20,993 nucleotides of DNA from DASQJJ01 sp964598355 (GTDB lineage: Bacteria; Patescibacteriota; Microgenomatia; Levybacterales; UBA12049), in NCBI GenBank assembly GCA_964598355.1, contig CAZRBN010000015.1, forward strand, positions 1-20,993. Direction: 5' to 3'. Of the stretch, positions 1-7,286 are shown piece after piece (position 1 is the first letter of the stretch; each line of letters opens with the position of its first letter). A model generated the notes under the pieces. It worked only from the letters and a program-made list of their open reading frames with translations, searched no databases and was not told the DNA's origin. The translations under genes were made by a program, and so were the position numbers.

Positions 1-383
1 AGCATTCGGGACACCATGGGTGGGTTTTTCCGAAAGGTCATGTTGCAGATAAGATAGAAAATGAGACAAGAGAAGAAGCAGCACTCCGTGAAGTAGAAGA
101 AGAAACGGGTGTTACCGGAAAAATTTTAAAGACCCTTTCCCCTATTACGTATTGGTATGAATTCCAGGGTGAAAAAAGACACAAAACCGTTTTCTACTTT
201 CTCATGGACTATGTCAAAGGGGATATTGCCAATCATGATGCAGAAATGGAAGAAGTAGAATGGCTACCTCTGGAAGAAGTAGAAAAACGCCTCACCTATT
301 CTGGGGATAAAAAGGTATGGAATGAGGCAAGAGAGCTGATAAGAACCCTAAATCGTCATCTTGAACTTGTTTCAGAATCTTAA
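1..383 (+). CDS. NUDIX hydrolase, 5'-truncated by window edge
   Basis: The reading frame is open from base 3 to the TAA at 381-383 (126 residues); the start lies outside the window. NUDIX enzymes hydrolyse nucleoside diphosphates linked to another moiety. The fragment contains HHGWVFPKGHV followed by the NUDIX box ending REVEEETGV, which matches the REUxEExGU signature. Between the box glycine and the first glutamate there are about three more residues than the classical Gx5E spacing. The FPKGHV form is typical of the Ap4A-hydrolase/MutT-like bacterial group, but the substrate cannot be read from sequence. The C-terminal part (EVEWLPLEEVEKRL) is the usual NUDIX tail. Codon use looks like that of the neighbours. 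It is followed by a tRNA gene and shows no visible link to the secretion locus. Confidence 0.9.
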   Translation, partial: HSGHHGWVFPKGHVADKIENETREEAALREVEEETGVTGKILKTLSPITYWYEFQGEKRHKTVFYFLMDYVKGDIANHDAEMEEVEWLPLEEVEKRLTYSGDKKVWNEARELIRTLNRHLELVSES

Positions 384-442
384 TTTGACTAAAAAACATA
401 CTTCTCGACTCACAATATTCGCTCGAAGAAAGAAGAAGGAGA

Positions 443-471
443 TTGGCTTCTAAAAAGGTTTCAGCTATAAT
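443..471 (+). promoter_or_regulatory. Promoter of tRNA-Ser
   Basis: TTGGCT (443-448), a 17-nt spacer and a perfect TATAAT (466-471). The mature tRNA 5' end is at 482, so 10 nt separate the -10 box from the tRNA. This serves as an in-window reference for sigma-70-like promoter geometry. Confidence 0.75.
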
Positions 472-481
472 AAACAGACTT

Positions 482-571
482 GGAGAGGTCGCATAGTGGT
501 CGATTGCGCGGGCTTGGAAAGCTCGTATAGCCGAAAGGTTATCGGGGGTTCGAATCCCCCTCTCTCCGCCA
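482..571 (+). tRNA. tRNA-Ser(GGA)
   Basis: The acceptor stem GGAGAGG (482-488) pairs with TCTCTCC (561-567). The discriminator is G568 and the CCA end is encoded (569-571). The anticodon stem CGGGC/GCTCG encloses the loop TTGGAAA with anticodon GGA at 516-518, which reads UCC and UCU. A long variable arm (a TATAGCC-like stem closed by GAAA) and a T arm GGGGG-TTCGAAT-CCCCC complete a class II serine tRNA. No clear intrinsic terminator follows; there is only a tiny GGC-TTT-GCC hairpin near 588-596. Confidence 0.97.
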
Positions 572-677
572 GGGACAAGACTGCACCTGGCTTTGCCAAA
601 AACGTATCGACCATACTAAATCACTTTGAATCAAACCTCTCCCTTAATTCCTAACTTCTACTTTACGCTTGCAAAGC

Positions 678-711
678 TTGACTTTCCTTCCAAAATTCTC
701 CACTATAGAAT
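678..711 (+). promoter_or_regulatory. Possible promoter of the VirB6 gene
   Basis: TTGACT at 678-683 and a TATAGAAT-like -10 element at 704-711 lie immediately before the ATG at 716. The spacing to TATAGA is 20 nt, longer than ideal. The distance from the -35 box to the ATG (38 nt) matches the other short-leader genes in this window. The position favours 716 as start over the in-frame TTG at 626. Confidence 0.4.
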
Positions 712-715
712 TAGC

Positions 716-2365
716 ATGAAATTTCCTGCCCGTATAGTATTTGCTTTTTTTCTTCTTCTTTTTTCATCAGGACTTTTAACTCCTTTTGCTCATGCTCAAA
801 CATCACCTATCTCTACACTCATGAGAACAGATAACAATGCTCCTGTAAATATAACAATGCTTACCCAGGGGATCTTCTTTGGCCTTATATCTTCGGCAAC
901 ATGTATTGTGGGCGGAGTTGACTATATGTCTCCAACACACAAATGTCTTACATATAATCCCAAAAAAGGAACTTTTGGTTATGCTGACACTATTGGTGGA
1001 GGAATTCTAGGCATGGAAGCTCAGGGCATTACCATGCTCTATACTAGTCCGTTTCATACAGCAGATTATGTCCAATATATGGCCTCTAATTTTGGTGTTG
1101 TCAAAAAAGTTGATGCATCAAATGGGTTCAGTCAGCTTGCTGCAACAACCAAGCTTTGGCTTGCTTTCAGAAATATTGCCTATCTCCTATTTGTTATTAT
1201 TTTCGTTGTTATTGGTTTTGCTATTATGGTGCGAGCAAAAATAGATCCAAGGACTGTGATGACGATTGAGAACCAAATTCCTAAATTAGTTATTGCTCTT
1301 ATTCTTATTTCCTTTTCTTTTGCTATTGCAGGACTCGCAATAGATTTTATGTGGGTCTCTGTATACTTTATTATCAATCTTTTTGCTTCCCTGGATCCCG
1401 AACTTGCTAAGCAAGTAGGATCTATGACAAGTCATGTCTCCGATAACTCTATTGGTTGGGTAAATACCCTAAATACTGGACGGGGAGGCTTTTTAGGTCT
1501 AGCGGGACAGGCTGCAGGAGGAGTAAAGGAAATAGCAAATGTGATTGCCTTTGGTATTTTTCAGCAAGCTGGATTTCTGAAGATTCTTGTTACGACAATA
1601 TTTGGTTTTCCAATTCTTATCGGCTGTGTTCTGACAAATTTTCTTCATATCAGTATTGGACCACTTCAAGTAGGTAACGACTTTGGGGGATGTATTGATG
1701 CCGGATTTGCAACAGAAGTATCAAGTCTTATTGCAGGACTTGCTTTCCTTATTTTTGCAATTGCTTTACTTGCAGCTATGTTTAAACTCTGGTGGACTCT
1801 TTTAAAGTGCTATACGCTTTTTCTTGTGTATGTTATTTTTGGCCCTGTTATGATAATGGCAGGAGTACTTCCAGGGTCAAAAATCAACTTTGAGAATTGG
1901 CTTCGACACATTATTGCCTATCTTGCTGTTTTCCCAACAAGTATTGCTATCTTTCTCTTAGGTAAAACACTTATGGATTTGTACACGCAAAATACAGGTT
2001 TTATGCCACCTCTTATAGGAGCTAGTCAGCAAGTTTCCAAATTTCTAGGACCGCTTTTAGGCTTTGCTATCCTGATGCTCGCGCCTCAAGCAGCTGCAAT
2101 GGTACAAGAAGCGCTTGCAGCACCAGACTTTAAATTCTTACCACAAGTTGGGCAGGGAATTGCAGCTGGAGGTAGTATTGTTACCGGAGGATTTAATAAG
2201 GCTATTTGGGATCCATTATTTAGAGAGCAGAATGTTGCGACGGGGCAAAGAGGAGGATTAATTCGAGAAGCCATTATCGGGAGTGCAAATAATGCCAATT
2301 CAAATCCAATAATTAGAAGACTTGGGCGATGGTTTGGATACACAAGAGAAGGAGCAGGAAAATAA
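716..2365 (+). CDS. VirB6/TrbL-like T4SS inner-membrane channel protein
   Basis: This is a 549-residue polytopic membrane protein. An N-terminal signal peptide (residues 1-27, cleavage likely after AHA) is followed by an exposed region with a few Cys. A membrane pair at about 154-172 and 190-223 encloses the segment RAKIDPRTVMTIENQIPKL, which I associate with VirB6-like proteins of CPR genomes. Further helices lie at about 337-357, 365-383, 398-416 and 445-463, and the C-terminal tail is cytosolic and Gly-rich. VirB6 proteins form part of the inner-membrane core of type IV secretion systems. I chose the ATG at 716 because it begins exactly at the signal peptide; the frame stays open upstream to a TTG at 626, which would add 30 non-signal residues. 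The gene is convergent with the 1124-residue orphan, with 16 nt between stop codons. Family assignment is by topology and motif memory. Confidence 0.8.
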   Translation: MKFPARIVFAFFLLLFSSGLLTPFAHAQTSPISTLMRTDNNAPVNITMLTQGIFFGLISSATCIVGGVDYMSPTHKCLTYNPKKGTFGYADTIGGGILGMEAQGITMLYTSPFHTADYVQYMASNFGVVKKVDASNGFSQLAATTKLWLAFRNIAYLLFVIIFVVIGFAIMVRAKIDPRTVMTIENQIPKLVIALILISFSFAIAGLAIDFMWVSVYFIINLFASLDPELAKQVGSMTSHVSDNSIGWVNTLNTGRGGFLGLAGQAAGGVKEIANVIAFGIFQQAGFLKILVTTIFGFPILIGCVLTNFLHISIGPLQVGNDFGGCIDAGFATEVSSLIAGLAFLIFAIALLAAMFKLWWTLLKCYTLFLVYVIFGPVMIMAGVLPGSKINFENWLRHIIAYLAVFPTSIAIFLLGKTLMDLYTQNTGFMPPLIGASQQVSKFLGPLLGFAILMLAPQAAAMVQEALAAPDFKFLPQVGQGIAAGGSIVTGGFNKAIWDPLFREQNVATGQRGGLIREAIIGSANNANSNPIIRRLGRWFGYTREGAGK

Positions 2366-2381
2366 TAAGAAATAATTTGCG

Positions 2382-5300
2382 TTATTTAAAAGTCCAGATA
2401 TCTTGAAAAATGTAGCTGAAGAACTTTTTGGTAACGCCTTGTCCACCCTTCCAACCAGACTCTGCTATTTGTGCCCGAACATCCTCTGCTAATAACTTTA
2501 CCCGTCCTGCATTTCCCATTTTTCTAATTTTGTCGAATTCTTTTCTATTAGCAAAAGAATCTTTTTTCTTCCACTTTGTATGCTTATTGAAAAGACCAAT
2601 GGTGCTCTCTTCGAGCTCAATTGGGATAGAAGCAAAAAGGCCCTCAATCGCATTTACCATGGTTCGCCCCCAAATACTGGAATTATACATTGAGTCATCT
2701 GGGTTATAGAGCTCATGCTCTAAAATTTCTTTTGCAACCAAATAGAATACGATATTTCTTGAATATTCTTTTAACATGTCCTCCCCATTCGCATCTTTTT
2801 GTCCAATTCTTTTGTTTACCCACCTGCCTTCCATAATTCGTCTATCATACATACCCATGTTAATAACTTCTTTATCAAATAATTTATCTTTTAATTTTTG
2901 TCGCTTAAATGTAAGTTCAGGTCCATAGGTAGATTCACCTGGTTTTCTCACAAAATTAATTTCAAATGTGTCATCCAGTTCTTCGAAATCTGCACCAATT
3001 TGGTTATATGTATACCGAATATCTTTATTTACTCCATTTTCTATTTCATTAAAAGCATCTGGAGATATTGAAACTCTATTATAGATATCTATCTTTATCC
3101 ATTTCTCAAAATCAAATATAGGGCCTTTCAAAAATCTTTTAAAAACCTTCAACGCACTATAAACATGATTATCTGCATATGTTCTTTCTACACCTTGAAC
3201 AGCATCTATCTCCGGCATTTTTTGTCCCCGTGTGCTGTCAGTGAATCCATATTCCAAAACTTTTGCCAAGCTTATTTTTTGCTTCTTACCAGTCACAGGA
3301 TCTGTTTTTTCGCCATATAGTCCTTCCCAGGGAGTAAGGAGCAATCTCTTTAATCCCTTTAAATTTTGCATACTTCCAACAAAGTTTTTGCCAAATCCTG
3401 TAAAAATATTATTAGCACGATATCCCAAAAATTGGAGCATTTTTGTTGACGCATCTGTACCAGTAGCTGTTGTATCGTTAAGTCCAGAAGATAACATAAA
3501 GTATACTTTTGAATATGCAAAATTCTCTGCATATTCAGCATCAAATTTTGGAAGATCATTCACTTCACCTGCTGCATCCTGAATTGCTCCCCTTACTGTG
3601 GATATCCAGGGAGCAGAATTAGTTCCACGTTTAAAAAGATTTAATGCTCTCTGAACTTCTTTACGTGCATCATTTGGCTTACTGTTCCATTTCTCGCCTT
3701 GTTGACCTGGGGGGTCGGGAACAATTTCATCCATAAATCTAAGGCCTAATGATTGCATTCTTTCCCAATTTCTTCTTGCTTTTTCCTGCAACAAAGAAAC
3801 GTTACCTCCATTGTCATTATTCTCCTTCATCGAATTAAACAAATTCCAAACCTCTTTTGAGCGAAATGCTATTCTTCCAGGCTCCTGTGTTAATCTAAGG
3901 CCTTGAGAATCCATTCCTGTAAGCTTTTCTAATGTTTTTTCTCGTAGAGACAGTGCTTCTTGTATTAAATCTCGAAGAAATTTTTCTTTTACTTGCTGAA
4001 ACTGCTCCGGATTTACCTTTTGATAAATTCTTTCTCCTTGTGCTTTTCCACTGTTGAAATACTTTTCAAGGGCTGTATCTTTTATACTAGCCTGCTTTGT
4101 AAACAATGTCTGAAAATCTGCTTTATTTCTACAAAACATAATTTCCGTTAAATCAACGCCTTCCAGACCTGCTCCTTGCACTTTATCTAAAACATTTTTT
4201 ACACTAGTCTCACTTCCATACAATCTCATAAGGTTTCTTTGTACCATAGCCCGATAAAATTCACGTTTACCCTTTTCTCCTAATCCCTCATGAAATATAT
4301 TATTCTGATCTCCTACATTTTCTATATGCGCCATTTTAAGATACAAATAGTCTGCTTGGCGATGAGCCTTACCTAAATTCCCTTCTTCAATTGGACCATT
4401 TGATCCCTCAACTGTCATCCATTGAAACATTCCTTTGTTTGGACCTTCTTTAATAACTTCATTTGAAGCAGATAGTTTCCACATCGCTAAAAGCCCGTCT
4501 CTATCTTTCATCCAAATAGTTTGGTCCATAACGCCTTGTAGCTGTTCCATCATTTTATCTTCGCTTCCCCTGTTAAGTCTTACAGCAACATCATGCTCAT
4601 GTGCCTTTGAAAACCGAAACATTTCATTTAAGAATGCCTGTCTAAAATTCTGGTATTCAGGACTTGTCTCATATTTAATACGACCAGTTGAGGTTTTTTC
4701 ATAGATAAGGTGACCTGATGCATCTTTAAGAGGGTTTCCGTCTCTATCAAGCTTAACGGCTTTTTTTCTCCAATATCTATCTTGTAATACCCAGCTGGTT
4801 AGATCAACTGAAGATAACCCGCTCAAGAAACTAACAGTATTCCAAGCACTTGCTTGTGGGCTGTCTGGACTAAATTGATGCCCCCATTTGAGCCACCGTT
4901 CACGAGCCCAATCGAGCAGATTTCCCCAATGTATAGTACCGTCAGCCATAATGATCTCCTTTTCTCCACCTGTCTGCCACTCAGGACCTTCCATAAGCGT
5001 CAATTGCTCTGCCAAATCTTCTGCAGAAGGTGGATAATATTGGTCAAGCGTTCTTTCACGAGCTTCGCGTGATTCTCCTGTTATAGGATTTTCTTCCTCC
5101 TTTCCTTTTGCAAAAAAATTATCTGCAGCTAGATCTTTCAATAACCCCCCTCTATCTGCTTTCTTTATAATTTCGCTCATCCTGTCCAACGTTAACGTAG
5201 GAGAATTTGCCTCTGCAAGCGTTTCTATTGCTTGTCGCTCTTCAGGAGTAAGTTTTACCTGCGCTCTGTTATTTTGTAGGTATGTACGTGCGATTTTTTG

Positions 5301-5756
5301 TAGTTCACGAAACGCATTCTCTCGAACCTCTATTTGCACTTCTACATTTTCTTTATCTTTATCAATAGGACTACTAAGCGTTTTTTTTGAACTATCTAAT
5401 TGGTTAAAAAAAGTATTGTTTTGCTGTTCAGCGATATTACGAAGAAGCGCTTTATATGTCTCACCATCTATGACCTCTTCTTGTCTCATCCTTTCTAAGG
5501 CAAGGCGTTTTTCGTTGAGTTGTTGTCTAAGCAAGTCTTGTTCCTCCCGCTTGAATCGTTCTCTAATCTTTTCCCTTTGCTCAGCAAAGGATCCCTCCCT
5601 GCTTTTATTTTCTTTTTCCTCAGTAGTTGCAGCACTAGACTCTTCTGCTTCATCTTCTGTCTCTGGGGTGTATTCTGCATTTCCATCTCCAACCATACCT
5701 TCAGCATAGCGATTTTGAGCTACTGGTGTCAATGTTGGGTCAAATTCATATTCCAT
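2382..5756 (-). CDS. Large hypothetical soluble protein (1124 aa), T4SS-neighbour orphan
   Basis: I do not recognise a family. The product is 1124 residues with no signal peptide and no convincing membrane helix, so it is probably cytosolic. Residues 1-60 are acidic and low-complexity. About 55-125 is a highly charged Glu/Lys/Arg/Gln stretch that should form a coiled coil. The rest looks globular and alpha-helical, with an unusual number of Trp residues around 280-350 and no visible P-loop, HExxH or nuclease motif. It lies between VirB6 (convergent, 16 nt between stops) and the winged-helix regulator (same strand, 104 nt upstream). It may be co-regulated with the secretion genes as a scaffold, cargo or motor-associated component, but this is inference from location only. 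The ATG at 5756 has a TACACT -10-like box 8 nt upstream and no Shine-Dalgarno sequence. An inverted repeat overlaps that promoter. Confidence 0.85.
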   Translation of the reverse strand: MEYEFDPTLTPVAQNRYAEGMVGDGNAEYTPETEDEAEESSAATTEEKENKSREGSFAEQREKIRERFKREEQDLLRQQLNEKRLALERMRQEEVIDGETYKALLRNIAEQQNNTFFNQLDSSKKTLSSPIDKDKENVEVQIEVRENAFRELQKIARTYLQNNRAQVKLTPEERQAIETLAEANSPTLTLDRMSEIIKKADRGGLLKDLAADNFFAKGKEEENPITGESREARERTLDQYYPPSAEDLAEQLTLMEGPEWQTGGEKEIIMADGTIHWGNLLDWARERWLKWGHQFSPDSPQASAWNTVSFLSGLSSVDLTSWVLQDRYWRKKAVKLDRDGNPLKDASGHLIYEKTSTGRIKYETSPEYQNFRQAFLNEMFRFSKAHEHDVAVRLNRGSEDKMMEQLQGVMDQTIWMKDRDGLLAMWKLSASNEVIKEGPNKGMFQWMTVEGSNGPIEEGNLGKAHRQADYLYLKMAHIENVGDQNNIFHEGLGEKGKREFYRAMVQRNLMRLYGSETSVKNVLDKVQGAGLEGVDLTEIMFCRNKADFQTLFTKQASIKDTALEKYFNSGKAQGERIYQKVNPEQFQQVKEKFLRDLIQEALSLREKTLEKLTGMDSQGLRLTQEPGRIAFRSKEVWNLFNSMKENNDNGGNVSLLQEKARRNWERMQSLGLRFMDEIVPDPPGQQGEKWNSKPNDARKEVQRALNLFKRGTNSAPWISTVRGAIQDAAGEVNDLPKFDAEYAENFAYSKVYFMLSSGLNDTTATGTDASTKMLQFLGYRANNIFTGFGKNFVGSMQNLKGLKRLLLTPWEGLYGEKTDPVTGKKQKISLAKVLEYGFTDSTRGQKMPEIDAVQGVERTYADNHVYSALKVFKRFLKGPIFDFEKWIKIDIYNRVSISPDAFNEIENGVNKDIRYTYNQIGADFEELDDTFEINFVRKPGESTYGPELTFKRQKLKDKLFDKEVINMGMYDRRIMEGRWVNKRIGQKDANGEDMLKEYSRNIVFYLVAKEILEHELYNPDDSMYNSSIWGRTMVNAIEGLFASIPIELEESTIGLFNKHTKWKKKDSFANRKEFDKIRKMGNAGRVKLLAEDVRAQIAESGWKGGQGVTKKFFSYIFQDIWTFK

Positions 5757-5764
5757 ATGGCTGT

Positions 5765-5819
5765 AGTGTAATGTTTTGTAGAGGGCTTGCCTTGATATTC
5801 ACATCACAAAAACATTACA
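5765..5819 (-). promoter_or_regulatory. Promoter/operator region of the 1124-aa gene, with inverted repeat
   Basis: On the minus strand a TACACT box (5770-5765) ends 8 nt before the ATG at 5756. Two arms of an inverted repeat, TGTAATGTTTTG (5767-5778) and CAAAAACATTACA (5807-5819), match over 12 bp with one extra A. They are 28 nt apart, so they bracket the -10 and the -35 position. No good -35 is visible (AAGGCA at the 17-nt spacing), which would fit a regulator-dependent promoter. The operator role is inference. Confidence 0.4.
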
Positions 5820-5860
5820 AAGTGACCATTTAGTATGTATGACTTAGGAGAGATCTATAG

Positions 5861-7195
5861 CTATGGAGAAAACTTTATCCCTCTTCCTTTAACTGTTTGT
5901 ATATGGATGGGATTATTTGGGTCATCTTCAATTTTTTTGCGAAGACGGAAAATAAGCTGGTCTACTGCTTGGTCTGATACTCCTGCCATTGATTTACTGT
6001 CTGTCCAGACTGCTTGAATGAGTTGTTCACGATCAATAATATTCTCCTGATGCTCTATGAGAAATCGAAGCAATTTGAATTCTGAGCTTGTCAGGACATT
6101 TGAAAGTGTTTGATGCCCTTTGGAAATAACATTTGTATCAGCATTATAGGAGATATGTTGCTCTTCCTGTACTTCTTGAGTAAGATTTTCTTTGATAAAT
6201 GTTTCAAGAAGAAGAATTGATACCTTTCCATTATTCAGGATATGTATTTTTTCAAGAAATGCGTTTGTAACAGGTTGCCCTTTGACTGCTGCAAAGACAT
6301 CATTTTGCTCATCAGGACTAAGAAAATTCCAGATTTCAAAAAGTGCTCCACGAATGGTTTTGTGAGAGAGCAAATATTGTTCGTTAACGTCATTGCGAGA
6401 AGACGAAGTCGACGAAGCAATCTCCAGAGCAAGCCGAGTTAATTTGCCATGTCCACTTGTAAGCTCTAAGATGGTCTTTATTGTATCTACTGATATCTTT
6501 TTTCCAGTTAATTTTTCTAAATATGTAACTCGAAAATCGATGCCAGGCTTATCAAGAAGCGATATGTAGATGTGATGGTCTATGACAAATTCATAAAAGT
6601 CAGCAAGTATCGTTGGCTCTAAAATTTCTTCAAGAGGCCTAGTAACAGAAAAAACAACAGAGAATTTATATTTTGCCCGATTTCTGATACTTCGGAGATT
6701 GTTGAAAAAATCTTGTGTAACCAGCGGGACATAGGTCTCAAATCTCTCAAGAAGAAATACAACAGTAATATCTTTTTCCAGTGTTAGATAGTCAATTGCT
6801 TTTTTCAGACCTTGAAAGAGTACTAACTCATCATTATAGGAAAGTGCTTCCTTAAACATCGCATCAACAACAGCAAATTCTTCTTCTCTCCGTCTTTCAT
6901 GTAGAGATGAAGAGAGTTCGAGGAATAAAAATTTCATAACATCCAAAAGTGGTCTGTTTTTCACTTCTGAGAAATTAGCTAAGACAAAGTGATACTTTAG
7001 GTATCCTTCTTCTCCCAAATGTGCTACACGAAGCGTACGATTGTATGCGAGGAAATTGAGGAGATTTCCCCGTCCTGCTCCGGGCATGGAAATAAGCTGG
7101 CAGGATTGTCCATCCTTTACATAAGAAAGAATCTGGTCAATTTCTTTTTGACGTGCGTTGTCTGGATACAGACTTTCTAAATGCTCTGGCTCCAT
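5861..7195 (-). CDS. Transcriptional regulator: degenerate AAA/ORC-like ATPase domain plus OmpR-type winged helix
   Basis: This is a 444-residue protein. Residues about 30-200 resemble an ORC/STAND-type P-loop NTPase, with Walker A region QLISMPGAGRGNLL (33-46) and Walker B-like region VVFLLERFE. Both are degenerate: the Walker A Lys and Ser/Thr positions are Arg and Gly, and the Walker B Asp is Leu with only the Glu kept. Residues about 357-444 are a clear OmpR/PhoB-type DNA-binding winged helix (LTSSEFKLLRFLIEH, REQLIQAVW, VDQLIFRLRKKI, TVKGRGIKF). The predicted role is a cytosolic transcription factor. It is transcribed divergently from the pilin cluster and upstream of the orphan gene. 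I chose the ATG at 7195 because a TACAAT -10 box lies 7 nt upstream; the longer open frame to 7369 overlaps the divergent pilin signal peptide. Residues about 257-269 are encoded by an inserted palindromic repeat. Confidence 0.85.
   Translation of the reverse strand: MEPEHLESLYPDNARQKEIDQILSYVKDGQSCQLISMPGAGRGNLLNFLAYNRTLRVAHLGEEGYLKYHFVLANFSEVKNRPLLDVMKFLFLELSSSLHERRREEEFAVVDAMFKEALSYNDELVLFQGLKKAIDYLTLEKDITVVFLLERFETYVPLVTQDFFNNLRSIRNRAKYKFSVVFSVTRPLEEILEPTILADFYEFVIDHHIYISLLDKPGIDFRVTYLEKLTGKKISVDTIKTILELTSGHGKLTRLALEIASSTSSSRNDVNEQYLLSHKTIRGALFEIWNFLSPDEQNDVFAAVKGQPVTNAFLEKIHILNNGKVSILLLETFIKENLTQEVQEEQHISYNADTNVISKGHQTLSNVLTSSEFKLLRFLIEHQENIIDREQLIQAVWTDSKSMAGVSDQAVDQLIFRLRKKIEDDPNNPIHIQTVKGRGIKFSP
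6388..6425. repeat. Palindromic dispersed repeat inserted in frame in the regulator gene
   Basis: The plus strand reads CGTCATTGCGAGAAG, then ACGAAGTCG, then ACGAAGCAATCTCC. Its ends, ATTGC and GCAAT, are inverted. I recognise the CGTCATTGCGAG...GAAGCAATCTC pattern as a dispersed repeat type seen in many bacterial genomes; this is from memory, not a search. Here it lies inside a coding region and is translated on the minus strand as the Ser-rich run EIASSTSSSRNDV without breaking the frame. Confidence 0.7.
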
Positions 7196-7202
7196 ACGTA
7201 CT

Positions 7203-7208
7203 ATTGTA
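7203..7208 (-). promoter_or_regulatory. -10 box of the regulator gene, with adjoining TAACAAT direct repeat
   Basis: TACAAT on the minus strand (7208-7203) ends 7 nt before the ATG at 7195. Directly upstream, at the expected -35 position, the plus strand carries two copies of AACAAT within AACAATTTAACAATG (7215-7229). This is a possible binding site for an OmpR-type factor, which usually binds direct repeats. There is no consensus -35 hexamer. Confidence 0.5.
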
Positions 7209-7247
7209 GCATCTAACAATTTAACAATGCGACTATGGTCTTTTTTC

Positions 7248-7277
7248 TTGACAAGGCAAAAGACTTTGTGCCACGAT
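7248..7277 (+). promoter_or_regulatory. Possible promoter of the pilin cluster
   Basis: A perfect TTGACA (7248-7253) lies 39 nt before the ATG at 7287, the same distance as in the promoters of the third pilin and rpmH. The -10 is poor: CACGAT at 7272-7277 after an 18-nt spacer. It shares TTGACAAGG and ACGAT with the third-pilin promoter at 8289-8317. Confidence 0.4.
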
Positions 7278-7286
7278 AACCATAGT

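Noticed and set aside
626..715. TTG-initiated N-terminal extension of the VirB6 gene
   Set aside because: The extension lacks signal-peptide character, whereas the ATG at 716 starts exactly at a good signal peptide with a promoter-like element before it.
2370..2387. AAATAA/TTATTT hairpin between the convergent VirB6 and orphan genes
   Set aside because: A six-base all-AT stem is too weak to claim as a bidirectional terminator.
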